From contig JASBVO010000010.1 of NCBI GenBank assembly GCA_029961105.1, forward strand, positions 1-64,000: 64,000 bases of DNA. The letters are read 5' to 3'. Numbering within the stretch: the first letter of the stretch is position 1; every line of letters begins with the position of its first letter. Positions 17,062 through 28,024 of this stretch are shown piece by piece. The DNA comes from Micrococcus sp. GTDB taxonomy: Bacteria; Actinomycetota; Actinomycetes; Actinomycetales; Micrococcaceae. The notes beneath the pieces were generated by a model, which did not search any database, was not told the DNA's origin, and saw only the letters and a list, made by a program, of their open reading frames with translations. A program made the translations under genes and the position numbers.

Positions 17062-18257
17062 CCGATGCCGTGAACCCCGCCGATTCCGCCAGCACCGCCG
17101 GCATCACCTACGCCGCCGCCGGCGTGGACGTGGAGGCCGGTGACCGGGCCGTGGAGCTGATGAAGGCGGCCGTCAAGGCCACCCATGGACCGGACGTGGT
17201 GGGCGGCTTCGGCGGCTTCGCCGGGCTGTACGACGTCTCGGCCCTGCTGAAGTACTCCCAGCCACTGCTGGCCACCTCCACGGACGGGGTGGGCACGAAG
17301 GTCGCGATCGCCCAGGCCATGGACAAGCACGACACGATCGGCCTCGACCTGGTCGGCATGGTGGTCGACGACATCGTGGTGGTCGGCGCCGAGCCGCTGT
17401 TCATGACCGACTACATCGCCTGCGGCAAGGTGGTCCCGGAACGGATCGCGGACATCGTCCGGGGCATCGCGGAGGGCTGTTCCCTCGCGGGGGCGGCCCT
17501 GGTGGGCGGGGAGACCGCCGAACACCCGGGGCTGCTGGGCGTGGACGAGTACGACGTGGCCGGCGCGGTCACCGGCGTGGTCGAGGCCTCGGCGCTGCTG
17601 GGTCCGGAGCGGGTGCGGGAGGGTGACGTCGTGATCGCGATGGCCTCCTCCGGGATCCACTCCAACGGCTACTCCCTGGTGCGCCGCGTCATCAACTCCG
17701 CCGGCTGGTCCCTGGACCGGGAGGTCACCGACTTCGGCCGCACGCTCGGCGAGGAGCTCCTCGAGCCCACCCGCATCTACGCCGGTGACTGCCTGGACCT
17801 GGTGCGCCACCTCAACGGCGACCCGGTGGCCGGCTCGGCTGCCGCGGTGACGACCCCCTCCGGGGAACCCGCCCTGCGCGGCTTCTCCCACGTCACCGGG
17901 GGCGGGCTGGCCGCCAACCTGGCCCGCGTCCTGCCCCGCGGCCTGATGGCCACCGTGGACCGCGGAACGTGGTCCATCCCGGCCGTCTTCGAGCTCATCG
18001 CCCAGCTAGGACGGGTGCCGCTCGCCGATCTGGAGCGCACCCTGAACCTCGGGGTGGGGATGGTGGCCGTGGTGGCGCCGGAGGCCGCCGACGCGGCCGT
18101 GGCCCGGCTGCACTCCCGGGGGCTGGCCTCCTGGGTGGCCGGCACGGTCGGCGCGGTGACCGAGGACGCCGCCGGCGCCGGCGAGGACTTCATGCAGGGC
18201 GCCAAGGGCGTGGACGGCGGCGCCGTGCTTCTGACAGGTGCCTACGCCAAGGCCTGA
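17058..18257 (+). CDS. purM: Phosphoribosylformylglycinamidine cyclo-ligase (AIR synthetase)
   Basis: A 399-residue PurM. ITYAAAGVDVEAGDRAVELMK is followed by VVGGFGGFAGLYD, LATSTDGVGTKVAIA, GLDLVGMVVDDIVVVGAEPLFMTDYIA, LVGGETAEHPGL and MASSGIHSNGYSLVR. It cyclises FGAM to AIR with ATP in step 5 of purine synthesis. The GTG start shares GTGA with the purF stop, as in many actinobacteria. It is convergent with the sirtuin gene with no intergenic space. Confidence 0.97.
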   Translation: MTDAVNPADSASTAGITYAAAGVDVEAGDRAVELMKAAVKATHGPDVVGGFGGFAGLYDVSALLKYSQPLLATSTDGVGTKVAIAQAMDKHDTIGLDLVGMVVDDIVVVGAEPLFMTDYIACGKVVPERIADIVRGIAEGCSLAGAALVGGETAEHPGLLGVDEYDVAGAVTGVVEASALLGPERVREGDVVIAMASSGIHSNGYSLVRRVINSAGWSLDREVTDFGRTLGEELLEPTRIYAGDCLDLVRHLNGDPVAGSAAAVTTPSGEPALRGFSHVTGGGLAANLARVLPRGLMATVDRGTWSIPAVFELIAQLGRVPLADLERTLNLGVGMVAVVAPEAADAAVARLHSRGLASWVAGTVGAVTEDAAGAGEDFMQGAKGVDGGAVLLTGAYAKA

Positions 18258-19250
18258 TCAGCGCTGGGCGTCGAGCCAGGCCAGCGCCGGGGCCACCCGG
18301 GTGCGCCAGCGGAAATCGGCCCGGGTGTCCGCCCGGGTGGGCCCGCCGTTGATCACGGCCACCGGCTTGCCGTCCCGCACGGCGTCCAGCACGAACCGGA
18401 AGCCGCTCATGACGGCCAGCGAGGTGCCGATCGCCAGCACGGAGCCGGCACGCTCGAACGCCTCCCGGGCGGCGGCCTTGCGCTCCGCCGGGACGCTCTC
18501 GCCGAAGTAGACGACGTCCGGCTTCAGTTCCATGGAGCCGCACACCCGGCAGCCGGCCATGTGGAACCGGTCCACCCACTCCTGGTCCAGGGTCACGTCC
18601 CCGTCCGGGTTCACCAGCCCCGGGTCCACGCGCACGGCCTCGAGGTAGCCGGGATTGGCTCGCACCAGCCGCACGTCGAACTCCCGCCGGTCCTCCACGG
18701 CGCCGCAGTGCAGGCAGACGACCCGGTCCAGGTCCCCGTGCAGCGCGACCACCCCGGGCGTGCCGGCGGCGGCGTGCAGCCCGTCCACGTTCTGGGTCAC
18801 GAGGCCGGCCAGCAGGCCCTCGCGCTGCCAGCCGGCGAGGATGTGGTGCGCCTGGTTCGGCTCCGCGGCGTCCATCTGCCGCCAGCCCACGAAGGACCGC
18901 GCCCAGTAGCGGTGGCGCGCGCCGTCGTCGTGCCGGAACTCCTGGTACGTCATCGGCCGGTGCCGGTGCAGCGATCCGCCGGGCCCGCGGTAGTCCGGGA
19001 TCCCGGAGTCGGTGGACACCCCGGCACCGGTGATCACCAGCGGTGCGGAGCCGGTCAGCAGGGCCCGGATCCCGGCCCGGGCCGCCTCGGGGTCCTGCGG
19101 CGGGGCGGAGTCCTCCACCACGCGCGCGATCGAACGCAGCGCGGCGCGATGGCCGTCCGCGGCCGGGTGTCCGGGGCGCAAGGAGGACCCTGACGTCACG
19201 GCGCCGGTGGTTGCCGGAACGTCAGGGTCCTGGGGTGCTTCAGGAGTCAT
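18258..19250 (-). CDS. Sir2-family NAD-dependent protein deacetylase (sirtuin)
   Basis: A 330-residue sirtuin. The NAD-binding GAGVSTDSGIPDYRG, the TQNVDGLH motif with LHGDLDRVVC (catalytic His in ALHG), and two zinc pairs (CLHC and CRVC) are intact, followed by VLAIGTSLAV. It removes acyl groups from lysines using NAD. About 60 N-terminal residues are Pro/Asp-rich and non-conserved. The ATG at 19250 is chosen; the in-frame TTG at 19262 lies within the end of the DUF3073 gene. It probably follows DUF3073 in one transcript (8 nt apart). Confidence 0.92.
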   Translation of the reverse strand: MTPEAPQDPDVPATTGAVTSGSSLRPGHPAADGHRAALRSIARVVEDSAPPQDPEAARAGIRALLTGSAPLVITGAGVSTDSGIPDYRGPGGSLHRHRPMTYQEFRHDDGARHRYWARSFVGWRQMDAAEPNQAHHILAGWQREGLLAGLVTQNVDGLHAAAGTPGVVALHGDLDRVVCLHCGAVEDRREFDVRLVRANPGYLEAVRVDPGLVNPDGDVTLDQEWVDRFHMAGCRVCGSMELKPDVVYFGESVPAERKAAAREAFERAGSVLAIGTSLAVMSGFRFVLDAVRDGKPVAVINGGPTRADTRADFRWRTRVAPALAWLDAQR

Positions 19251-19258
19251 GACGACGA

Positions 19259-19462
19259 TCAACCCGCATAGCGGGGATCATCGTCCTCCTCGGTGTCATC
19301 CGCGTACTTGTCCGCGTAGGCGATGTACTGGTCATCGTCACGGCTGGAACCGCGGCTGCCGGCGAGCTCACGTTCGAGCGCCGACAGGTCCGTGGCCGGG
19401 GAGAAGTACTTCATGTCCCTGGCCTGCTTGGTTGCTTTAGCCTTTTGACGGCCGCGCCCCAT
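19259..19462 (-). CDS. DUF3073 protein (Rv0810c-like)
   Basis: A 67-residue protein with the signature basic start MGRGRQKAKATKQARDMKYFSP, a central Ser/Arg segment and an acidic end (YADKYADDTEEDDDPRYAG). DUF3073 proteins are restricted to actinobacteria and sit beside purM in Mycobacterium, as here. Function unknown. A strong AAAGGGGG ribosome site precedes the ATG. Confidence 0.92.
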   Translation of the reverse strand: MGRGRQKAKATKQARDMKYFSPATDLSALERELAGSRGSSRDDDQYIAYADKYADDTEEDDDPRYAG

Positions 19463-19695
19463 GAGCGTGACCCCCTTTGTTCTCCGTCTCCGGGTGGTCA
19501 GCTTCTAGGCAGGGCTGGACCGGAGTATGCGCTGATCATGATGGTTCGTGGACACTAGGTTAACATGTTTCAGCACCCCTTGGCGCCGTCCCAGGACGTG
19601 ACGTCCGCCCCGAAAGCCGGTGAGCGCCCGACGCCGGCCGGGCGAGCCTGACGTCCCGGCCCGCCGGGTGCGGAACCAGCATGGAAGGACCCCCG
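19463..19695. other. Divergent intergenic region (DUF3073 / septum-formation gene)
   Basis: 233 nt holding the ribosome sites of both flanking genes. The middle (around 19535-19575) is AT-richer than its neighbours and probably contains the promoters, but no -35/-10 pair stands out. No RNA gene or repeat seen. Confidence 0.4.
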
Positions 19696-20373
19696 ATGGA
19701 CACGAACGAGGACCGCCCCCGGGAGCAGGGTTCCGGCTCCGTCCCCTACCTGCCCCCGCGGCCCTCCGGGGATGCCCCGCCGCCCCGGCCGCGGCGCGGC
19801 TGGTGGGTGGCGCTCGGCGTGGTGGTGGTCCTGGCGCTGGCCGTGTTCGTCGTGTGGCCGCTCGTCTCCTCCCAGCTGACACCCCGCGCCGGCGACGCCG
19901 GCACCCCCCAGCCCTCGGTATCCCGCAACACCGATCCGGGCCTGGACGGGATCGTGGCCCGGGACGTGCCGCCGGGGCAGTTCCAGCCGGGTGACTGCCT
20001 GACGGACTTCACGGCCGTGCAGGAGCCGGCCACGGTGGTGGAGTGCAGCCGCGAGCACGAGGCCCAGCTGGTGGGACGCAAGCTGTGGCCGGAGGCCGGG
20101 GCGTTCCCCGGGGACCGGATGCGGCCCAAGGCCGAGGAGTTCTGCGGCACCATCCAGCTGGGCAACACCGGTGACGCCCAGGTGATCGTCGAGATCTCCC
20201 ATCCGACCGAGGGCACCTGGGCCACCGGTGACCGCCGCGTGGACTGCGTGGCGGTGGCCCATGACGGCACCCTCACCAGCTCCCTGGTGGAGGAACCGGT
20301 GTTCCAGGACTACAGCACCCTGGGCGCCCCGGCCGCGTCCGCATCGCCGTCCGGGGCGCCGTCGGAGTCCTGA
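19696..20373 (+). CDS. Septum-formation family membrane-anchored protein
   Basis: A 225-residue protein: Pro-rich cytoplasmic N-terminus, one transmembrane helix (WWVALGVVVVLALAVFVVW, about residues 37-55), then an external domain with two halves of the GDCLTD...VECSREHEAQLVG type and paired Cys. This fits the actinobacterial Septum_form domain. Role inferred only. The ATG at 19696 has GGAAGGA 6 nt upstream, so it is preferred to the ATG at 19681. The C-terminus is Ala/Ser/Pro-rich. It is convergent with clpB, 9 nt apart. Confidence 0.75.
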   Translation: MDTNEDRPREQGSGSVPYLPPRPSGDAPPPRPRRGWWVALGVVVVLALAVFVVWPLVSSQLTPRAGDAGTPQPSVSRNTDPGLDGIVARDVPPGQFQPGDCLTDFTAVQEPATVVECSREHEAQLVGRKLWPEAGAFPGDRMRPKAEEFCGTIQLGNTGDAQVIVEISHPTEGTWATGDRRVDCVAVAHDGTLTSSLVEEPVFQDYSTLGAPAASASPSGAPSES

Positions 20374-20382
20374 CCGGGCGGG

Positions 20383-23016
<2,634 letters not shown>

Positions 23017-23075
23017 GGCGTGCTCCTCCCCTCCCGGTCCCCCGGGCGGTCACTGGCGGATAGTGGGTGGTCAAA

Positions 23076-23096
23076 GTTGAGTGTACTTGACTCAAC
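23076..23096. promoter_or_regulatory. HAIR operator (HspR box) of clpB
   Basis: TTGAGT-N7-ACTCAA, flanked by G and C, with the exact spacing of the HspR-associated inverted repeat (CTTGAGT-N7-ACTCAAG). It lies about 60 nt upstream of the clpB ATG. HspR is known to repress dnaK and clpB through this element in Streptomyces and Mycobacterium. Confidence 0.9.
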
Positions 23097-23195
23097 CAGC
23101 GGGTGACGGGGGATATTCCCCGCCCGGCCGGGGGCGCGGGCACCACGTTACGCGGGCCACCCCACGCTGTCTCGGGGTCCTCGTCGGCGGTGCAC

Positions 23196-23225
23196 TTCGA
23201 CGCAGGCCACCCCGGGCATTATCCT
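23196..23225 (+). promoter_or_regulatory. Possible promoter of the amino acid ABC operon
   Basis: TTCGAC (23196-23201) and TATCCT (23220-23225), 18 nt apart, about 64 nt before the substrate-binding protein gene. Weak -35, reasonable -10. Shares the clpB intergenic region. Confidence 0.35.
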
Positions 23226-23288
23226 GTGGACCACCCCACCGGCCTCCGCGCCGGGATTCCACCGCCCCGTCCCACCGGAAGGCAGACC

Positions 23289-24110
23289 ATGCCCCCCTCA
23301 CGCGTCCGGCCGCGCCTCGCCGCGATCGCCCTCTGCGCCGGAGCCCTGGCCCTGTCCGGGTGCGCGGCGCTCGGCCCGGCCGGTTCGGGCGGGCCCGGCG
23401 ACGGCCTCGAGGTGGATCCGAACGAGTCCGTCCCGCTGCTGACCCCCGGCCAGCTCACCGTCTGCTCGGACATCCCCTACCCGCCGTTCGAGTTCCAGCA
23501 GGACGGCAAGACCGTCGGCTACGACATCGACATCGTCCAGCGCATCGCGGACGACCTCGGCGCGGAGCTGAACATCGTGGACTCCTCCTTCGAGGCCATC
23601 CAGTCGGGCGCCTCCCTCACCGGCTGTGACGTGAACATCTCCTCGATCACCATCACGGACGAACGCCGCCAGACGATGGCCTTCTCGATTCCCTACCTGA
23701 ACGACGACCTGGTGCTCGTGGCCCCCGTCGGCTCGGGCATCACGGACCTGGAGTCCGCCAAGGGCAAGCGCGTCGGCGTCCAGCAGGCCACGACCGGTGA
23801 GTTCTTCGCCGAGGAGAACGGCCTGGACATCGTGCAGTTCGAGGACGGCGGCATGCAGGTCGAGGGCCTGCGCTCCGGTGGCGCGGACGCGGTGCTCGGC
23901 AACGGCTCGGTGCTGCTCTACCAGCTCAAGGACGACCCGGAGTACGAGGTCGTGCAGACCTTCGACACCGGCGAGCAGCTGGGCATGGGCGTCTCGCCGG
24001 ACAACGCGCTGCTGCTGAGCTTCATCAACCAGACCCTGATCGAGATGGACAAGGACGGCACCCTGGACGAGTCCAAGGTCCGTTGGTTCGGCGAGGAGGC
24101 CGTGCAGTGA
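23289..24110 (+). CDS. Polar amino acid ABC transporter, substrate-binding lipoprotein
   Basis: A 273-residue protein with a basic N-terminus, a hydrophobic stretch and the lipobox LSGC, so it is lipid-anchored outside the membrane. The mature part is a SBP_bac_3 domain: LTVCSDIPYPPFEFQQDGKTVGYDIDI at its start, GCDVNISSITITDERRQ, and AKGKRVGVQQATTGEFF. This family binds polar amino acids; the ligand is not predictable. The ATG at 23289 has a GGAAGG site upstream. It is the first gene of a binding protein-permease-ATPase operon. Confidence 0.93.
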   Translation: MPPSRVRPRLAAIALCAGALALSGCAALGPAGSGGPGDGLEVDPNESVPLLTPGQLTVCSDIPYPPFEFQQDGKTVGYDIDIVQRIADDLGAELNIVDSSFEAIQSGASLTGCDVNISSITITDERRQTMAFSIPYLNDDLVLVAPVGSGITDLESAKGKRVGVQQATTGEFFAEENGLDIVQFEDGGMQVEGLRSGGADAVLGNGSVLLYQLKDDPEYEVVQTFDTGEQLGMGVSPDNALLLSFINQTLIEMDKDGTLDESKVRWFGEEAVQ

Positions 24111-24994
24111 GCCAGGACCAGCCCGGGCGCGCCCCGGTCCCCCAGCTGGACGCCGACGCCGGCCCCGCACCGGTGGCCGGCGGGGACCAGGACGCTGCCC
24201 GGCCGGGCGGCGCGCGCCGCCGTCGCCGGCTCTCCCTGGGCGTCCAGGCGGCCGTCTTCGTGGCGGCGATCATCGTCATCGCGCTGGCCGTCGACTGGCA
24301 GACCGTGGGCGAGTCGGTGTTCAACTTCGCCGCGGTGGCCCCCATGTTCCCGGACATCATCCTCGTGGGGTTCGGCAACACGCTGCTCTACACCGTCACC
24401 TCCTTCGCCGTGGGCCTGGTGGGCGGCATGCTGCTGGCCCTGATGCGCATGTCCGCGTTCCCGCCCTACCGCTGGCTCGCCACCGTCTACACCGAGTTCT
24501 TCCGCGGCGTGCCGGCGCTGCTGGTGTTCCTGGCCTTCGGCTACGGCGTGCCGTTCGCCTTCGGCGTGCAGTGGCCGATCCCGGTGGTCGTCATGGCCTC
24601 CCTGGGCCTGGTGTCCGCGGCCTACATCTCCGAGACGCTGCGCGCCGGCCTGCAGGCCGTGCCGAAGGGCCAGTACGAGGCCGCCCGGTCGCTGGGCATG
24701 CCCGGCTGGCGGGCCATGGTGACGATCGTCATCCCCCAGGCCTTCCGCCTGGTGCTGCCGCCGCTCACCAACGAGGTCATCCTGCTGACCAAGGACTCCT
24801 CCCTCGTCTACGTCCTGGGCCTGGCCGCCCACGAGTTCGAGCTGACCAAGTTCGGCCGGGACGGGATCACCGCCCTCGGCGCCGGGCTGACCCCCGTGCT
24901 GGTGGCCGGGCTGATGTACCTCATCATCACGGTGCCGCTGTCCCTGCTGGCCCGCCGCTTCGAGTCCCGCAGCTCCCGCGGCTCCCGGTCCTGA
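24107..24994 (+). CDS. Polar amino acid ABC transporter, permease
   Basis: A 295-residue His/Glu/Gln/Arg-type permease. About 50 basic and Pro-rich cytoplasmic residues precede at least five membrane helices. The EAA loop is present: [20 protein letters not shown], followed by [20 protein letters not shown]. The GTG at 24107 overlaps the stop of the binding-protein gene (GTGA). Only one permease gene is present, so the channel should be a homodimer. Confidence 0.93.
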   Translation: MSQDQPGRAPVPQLDADAGPAPVAGGDQDAARPGGARRRRRLSLGVQAAVFVAAIIVIALAVDWQTVGESVFNFAAVAPMFPDIILVGFGNTLLYTVTSFAVGLVGGMLLALMRMSAFPPYRWLATVYTEFFRGVPALLVFLAFGYGVPFAFGVQWPIPVVVMASLGLVSAAYISETLRAGLQAVPKGQYEAARSLGMPGWRAMVTIVIPQAFRLVLPPLTNEVILLTKDSSLVYVLGLAAHEFELTKFGRDGITALGAGLTPVLVAGLMYLIITVPLSLLARRFESRSSRGSRS

Positions 24995-25025
24995 CGGTCC
25001 TGACGAACCCGAGAAAGTCGATCCC

Positions 25026-25820
<795 letters not shown>

Positions 25821-25847
25821 GGCGCCCCGGGCGGATACGCTCGTCCC

Positions 25848-26987
25848 ATGCCCCGTCACCTCTTCCGCCGAGCGGCAACGGTCCGCACCTACCGGCGCCC
25901 GCGGGTGACGCTGTTCCACGTCATCCGGCGCACCATCATGAAGCTGGTGGACCTGCAGGTCTGGGACGTGGCCGGGTCGATGACCTTCTACTCGCTGCTG
26001 TCCGTGGTGCCCGCGGCGATCTCCGTGGTGTCCATCGTGTCCCTGCTGGGCCTGCAGGAGGAGACGGTGCACACCGGCGCCGGACTGCTGCACGAGCTGC
26101 TGCCCGGCCTGGACCCGGACGTCGTCACGGCCGCCCTGCTGGCCTTGGCCGAGACCGACGGCGGCGTGCTGGGCGTGGTGCTGGGCCTGGTCGGCTCGAT
26201 CATCGCCGCCTCCAACGTGCTCGCCTCCTTCCACCGCGCCATGCACCGGATCCACGACACCCGTGAGGGCCGGCGGTTCCTGTGGTTCCGGACGATGATC
26301 TTCTTCGAGACGCTGGCGTTGATGATCGCGGTGATCGCCCTGCTGCTGCTGGTGCTGATCGGCGGCGGGCTCTCCGAGCGGCTCGGTGACCTGCTGGGGC
26401 TGCCGGCCACCACGGTGGCGGCCTGGAACATCCTGAAGTGGCCGGTGATCCTGGCGCTGATCGCCTTCGCGGTCACGGTGGGGTACCACTGGGGGCCCAA
26501 CGTGGTGCAGCCGCACTTCCGCTGGCTGTCCTGGGGCGGGCTGGCCGCCGTGCTGATCCTGTTCGCCATGACCGTGCTGCTGGGCTGGCTGGCCGAGCGG
26601 TTCGGCACCTTCGACCGGGTGCTGGGCACCCTCAACGGCGTCGTGGTGGTCATGGTGGTGCTATGGGTCAGCTACATCGTGCTGGTGGCCGGGGCGGCGT
26701 TCGACGCCGAGCTGCTGCGCGGGCGCCAGCTGGCCGCCGGCCTGCCCGCCTGGGACTCCCTGCAGCTGCGCACCCGCCACCCCGGGGTGCTCGAGTTCCT
26801 CGATGCCGACGCCGCCCGGGCCCGGACCACCGCCCGGGCGGTGGCCGAGTCCGTGCGCACCGGTGAGCCGGTGACCGTGCCGGGCAGCCCCTGGCTGGCC
26901 GAGGCGGACACCTTCTGGGCGATCGACGCCGTGGACGCGGAGGTCTCGACCGGGCAGCCGTACGACGCAGCGGACCGCGCCGGCTAG
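25848..26987 (+). CDS. YihY/BrkB family membrane protein
   Basis: A 379-residue protein of the YihY/virulence factor BrkB family with about six membrane helices. Family marks: the WDVAGSMTFYSLLSVVPAAIS start, ASNVLASFHRAMHRIHDTREGR, GYHWGPNV, FGTFDRVLGTLNGVVVVMVVLWVSYIVLVAGAAFDAEL. It was formerly called RNase BN, which is a misannotation; its function is unknown. A TACGCT box (25836-25841) ends 6 nt before the ATG, so its mRNA should be leaderless and separate from the ABC operon. Confidence 0.9.
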   Translation: MPRHLFRRAATVRTYRRPRVTLFHVIRRTIMKLVDLQVWDVAGSMTFYSLLSVVPAAISVVSIVSLLGLQEETVHTGAGLLHELLPGLDPDVVTAALLALAETDGGVLGVVLGLVGSIIAASNVLASFHRAMHRIHDTREGRRFLWFRTMIFFETLALMIAVIALLLLVLIGGGLSERLGDLLGLPATTVAAWNILKWPVILALIAFAVTVGYHWGPNVVQPHFRWLSWGGLAAVLILFAMTVLLGWLAERFGTFDRVLGTLNGVVVVMVVLWVSYIVLVAGAAFDAELLRGRQLAAGLPAWDSLQLRTRHPGVLEFLDADAARARTTARAVAESVRTGEPVTVPGSPWLAEADTFWAIDAVDAEVSTGQPYDAADRAG

Positions 26988-27037
26988 GGATCCTCCCGCG
27001 TGCGTCGCGCCGGGCTGATGACGCTGACGGTGTCGGC

Positions 27038-27946
27038 TCAGGGCATCACCGCAGGCACGCGCACCGTGCCCGCCGCTTGTCGCTCGGCGGCGCCGACGAC
27101 GTTGGCGACGAGCATCACCCGGGTCATGGGTCCCACCCCACCGGGGTTGGGAGAGACCCATGAGGCGACGTCGGCCACCGCCGGCTCCACGTCGCCCACG
27201 ATGCGGGTCCGCCCGTCGTCTCCCGTCTCCTGCGAGACCCCGACGTCCAGGACGATGGCCCCGGGCTTCACCTCTTCCTTACGGACCATGTGAGGCGCGC
27301 CGGCGGCGGCGATGATGACATCGGCCCGGGCGATCTCCTCCCTCAGGTCTGCCGTTCCGGTGTGCGCCAGCGTGACGGTGGCGTTGACGTCCTTGCGGGT
27401 CAGCACCAGTCCGGCAGGCCGCCCGATGGTCACGCCCCGGCCGATGACCAGCACCCGCCGGCCCGCCAGGTCGATGCCGTGGTGCCGCAGCAGCTCCACG
27501 CAGCCAGCCGGGGTGCAGGGCAGGGGGGATTCCAGTTCGCCGGCGACCGAGGCCACCAGCCGGCCGAGGTTCACGGGGTGCAGTCCGTCGGCATCCTTGG
27601 CGGGGTCGATCCGTTCCAGCACCCGCTGGGTGTCGATGTGTGCCGGGAGCGGAAGCTGGACGATGTACCCGGTGCAGGCCGGATCCTCGTTGAGCTCGTC
27701 CAGCACGGACAGCAGCTGCTCTTCCGTGATGGTCTCGGGCAGGTCCCGGCGGATGGAGGCCACGCCGACCTGGGCGCAGTCCCGGTGCTTGCCGGCCACA
27801 TAGGAGCGGGACCCCGGGTCGTCCCCGACCAGCACCGTTCCCAGGCCAGGGACGATACCGTGCTCGGCCAGCCTGGCGACCCGCTCGGCCAGGTCCTTCT
27901 TGATCGCTGCGGCCGTCGCGCGGCCATCCAGTACTTGAGCAGTCAT
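27038..27946 (-). CDS. folD: Methylene-THF dehydrogenase / methenyl-THF cyclohydrolase
   Basis: A 302-residue bifunctional FolD. It has [20 protein letters not shown] (with the catalytic Lys), [30 protein letters not shown], and the NADP domain [21 protein letters not shown]. It oxidises 5,10-methylene-THF to 10-formyl-THF. It lies downstream of dimethylglycine oxidase, which can produce methylene-THF, and the PurU gene nearby would release formate. A 12-bp GC hairpin lies between the two genes, so folD may be read at a different level. Confidence 0.95.
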   Translation of the reverse strand: MTAQVLDGRATAAAIKKDLAERVARLAEHGIVPGLGTVLVGDDPGSRSYVAGKHRDCAQVGVASIRRDLPETITEEQLLSVLDELNEDPACTGYIVQLPLPAHIDTQRVLERIDPAKDADGLHPVNLGRLVASVAGELESPLPCTPAGCVELLRHHGIDLAGRRVLVIGRGVTIGRPAGLVLTRKDVNATVTLAHTGTADLREEIARADVIIAAAGAPHMVRKEEVKPGAIVLDVGVSQETGDDGRTRIVGDVEPAVADVASWVSPNPGGVGPMTRVMLVANVVGAAERQAAGTVRVPAVMP

Positions 27947-27978
27947 TCCGCCTGCCTTTCGACGTCGTCTGTTGTGAC

Positions 27979-28006
27979 GGGCGGGCCCGGTCCTCCGGGC
28001 CCGCCC
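27979..28006. terminator. Perfect hairpin between dmgO-type gene and folD
   Basis: 12-bp perfect stem GGGCGGGCCCGG / CCGGGCCCGCCC with a 4-nt loop and no U-run. On the minus strand it falls 20 nt after the dimethylglycine oxidase stop and 33 nt before the folD start. Likely a terminator or attenuator, or an mRNA-stabilising stem. Confidence 0.6.
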
Positions 28007-28024
28007 TCGTGCCGAGTACGCGCG

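Noticed and set aside
19251-19262. TTG start extending the sirtuin by four codons
   Set aside because: It would overlap the DUF3073 stop and lacks a ribosome site; the ATG at 19250 is normal.
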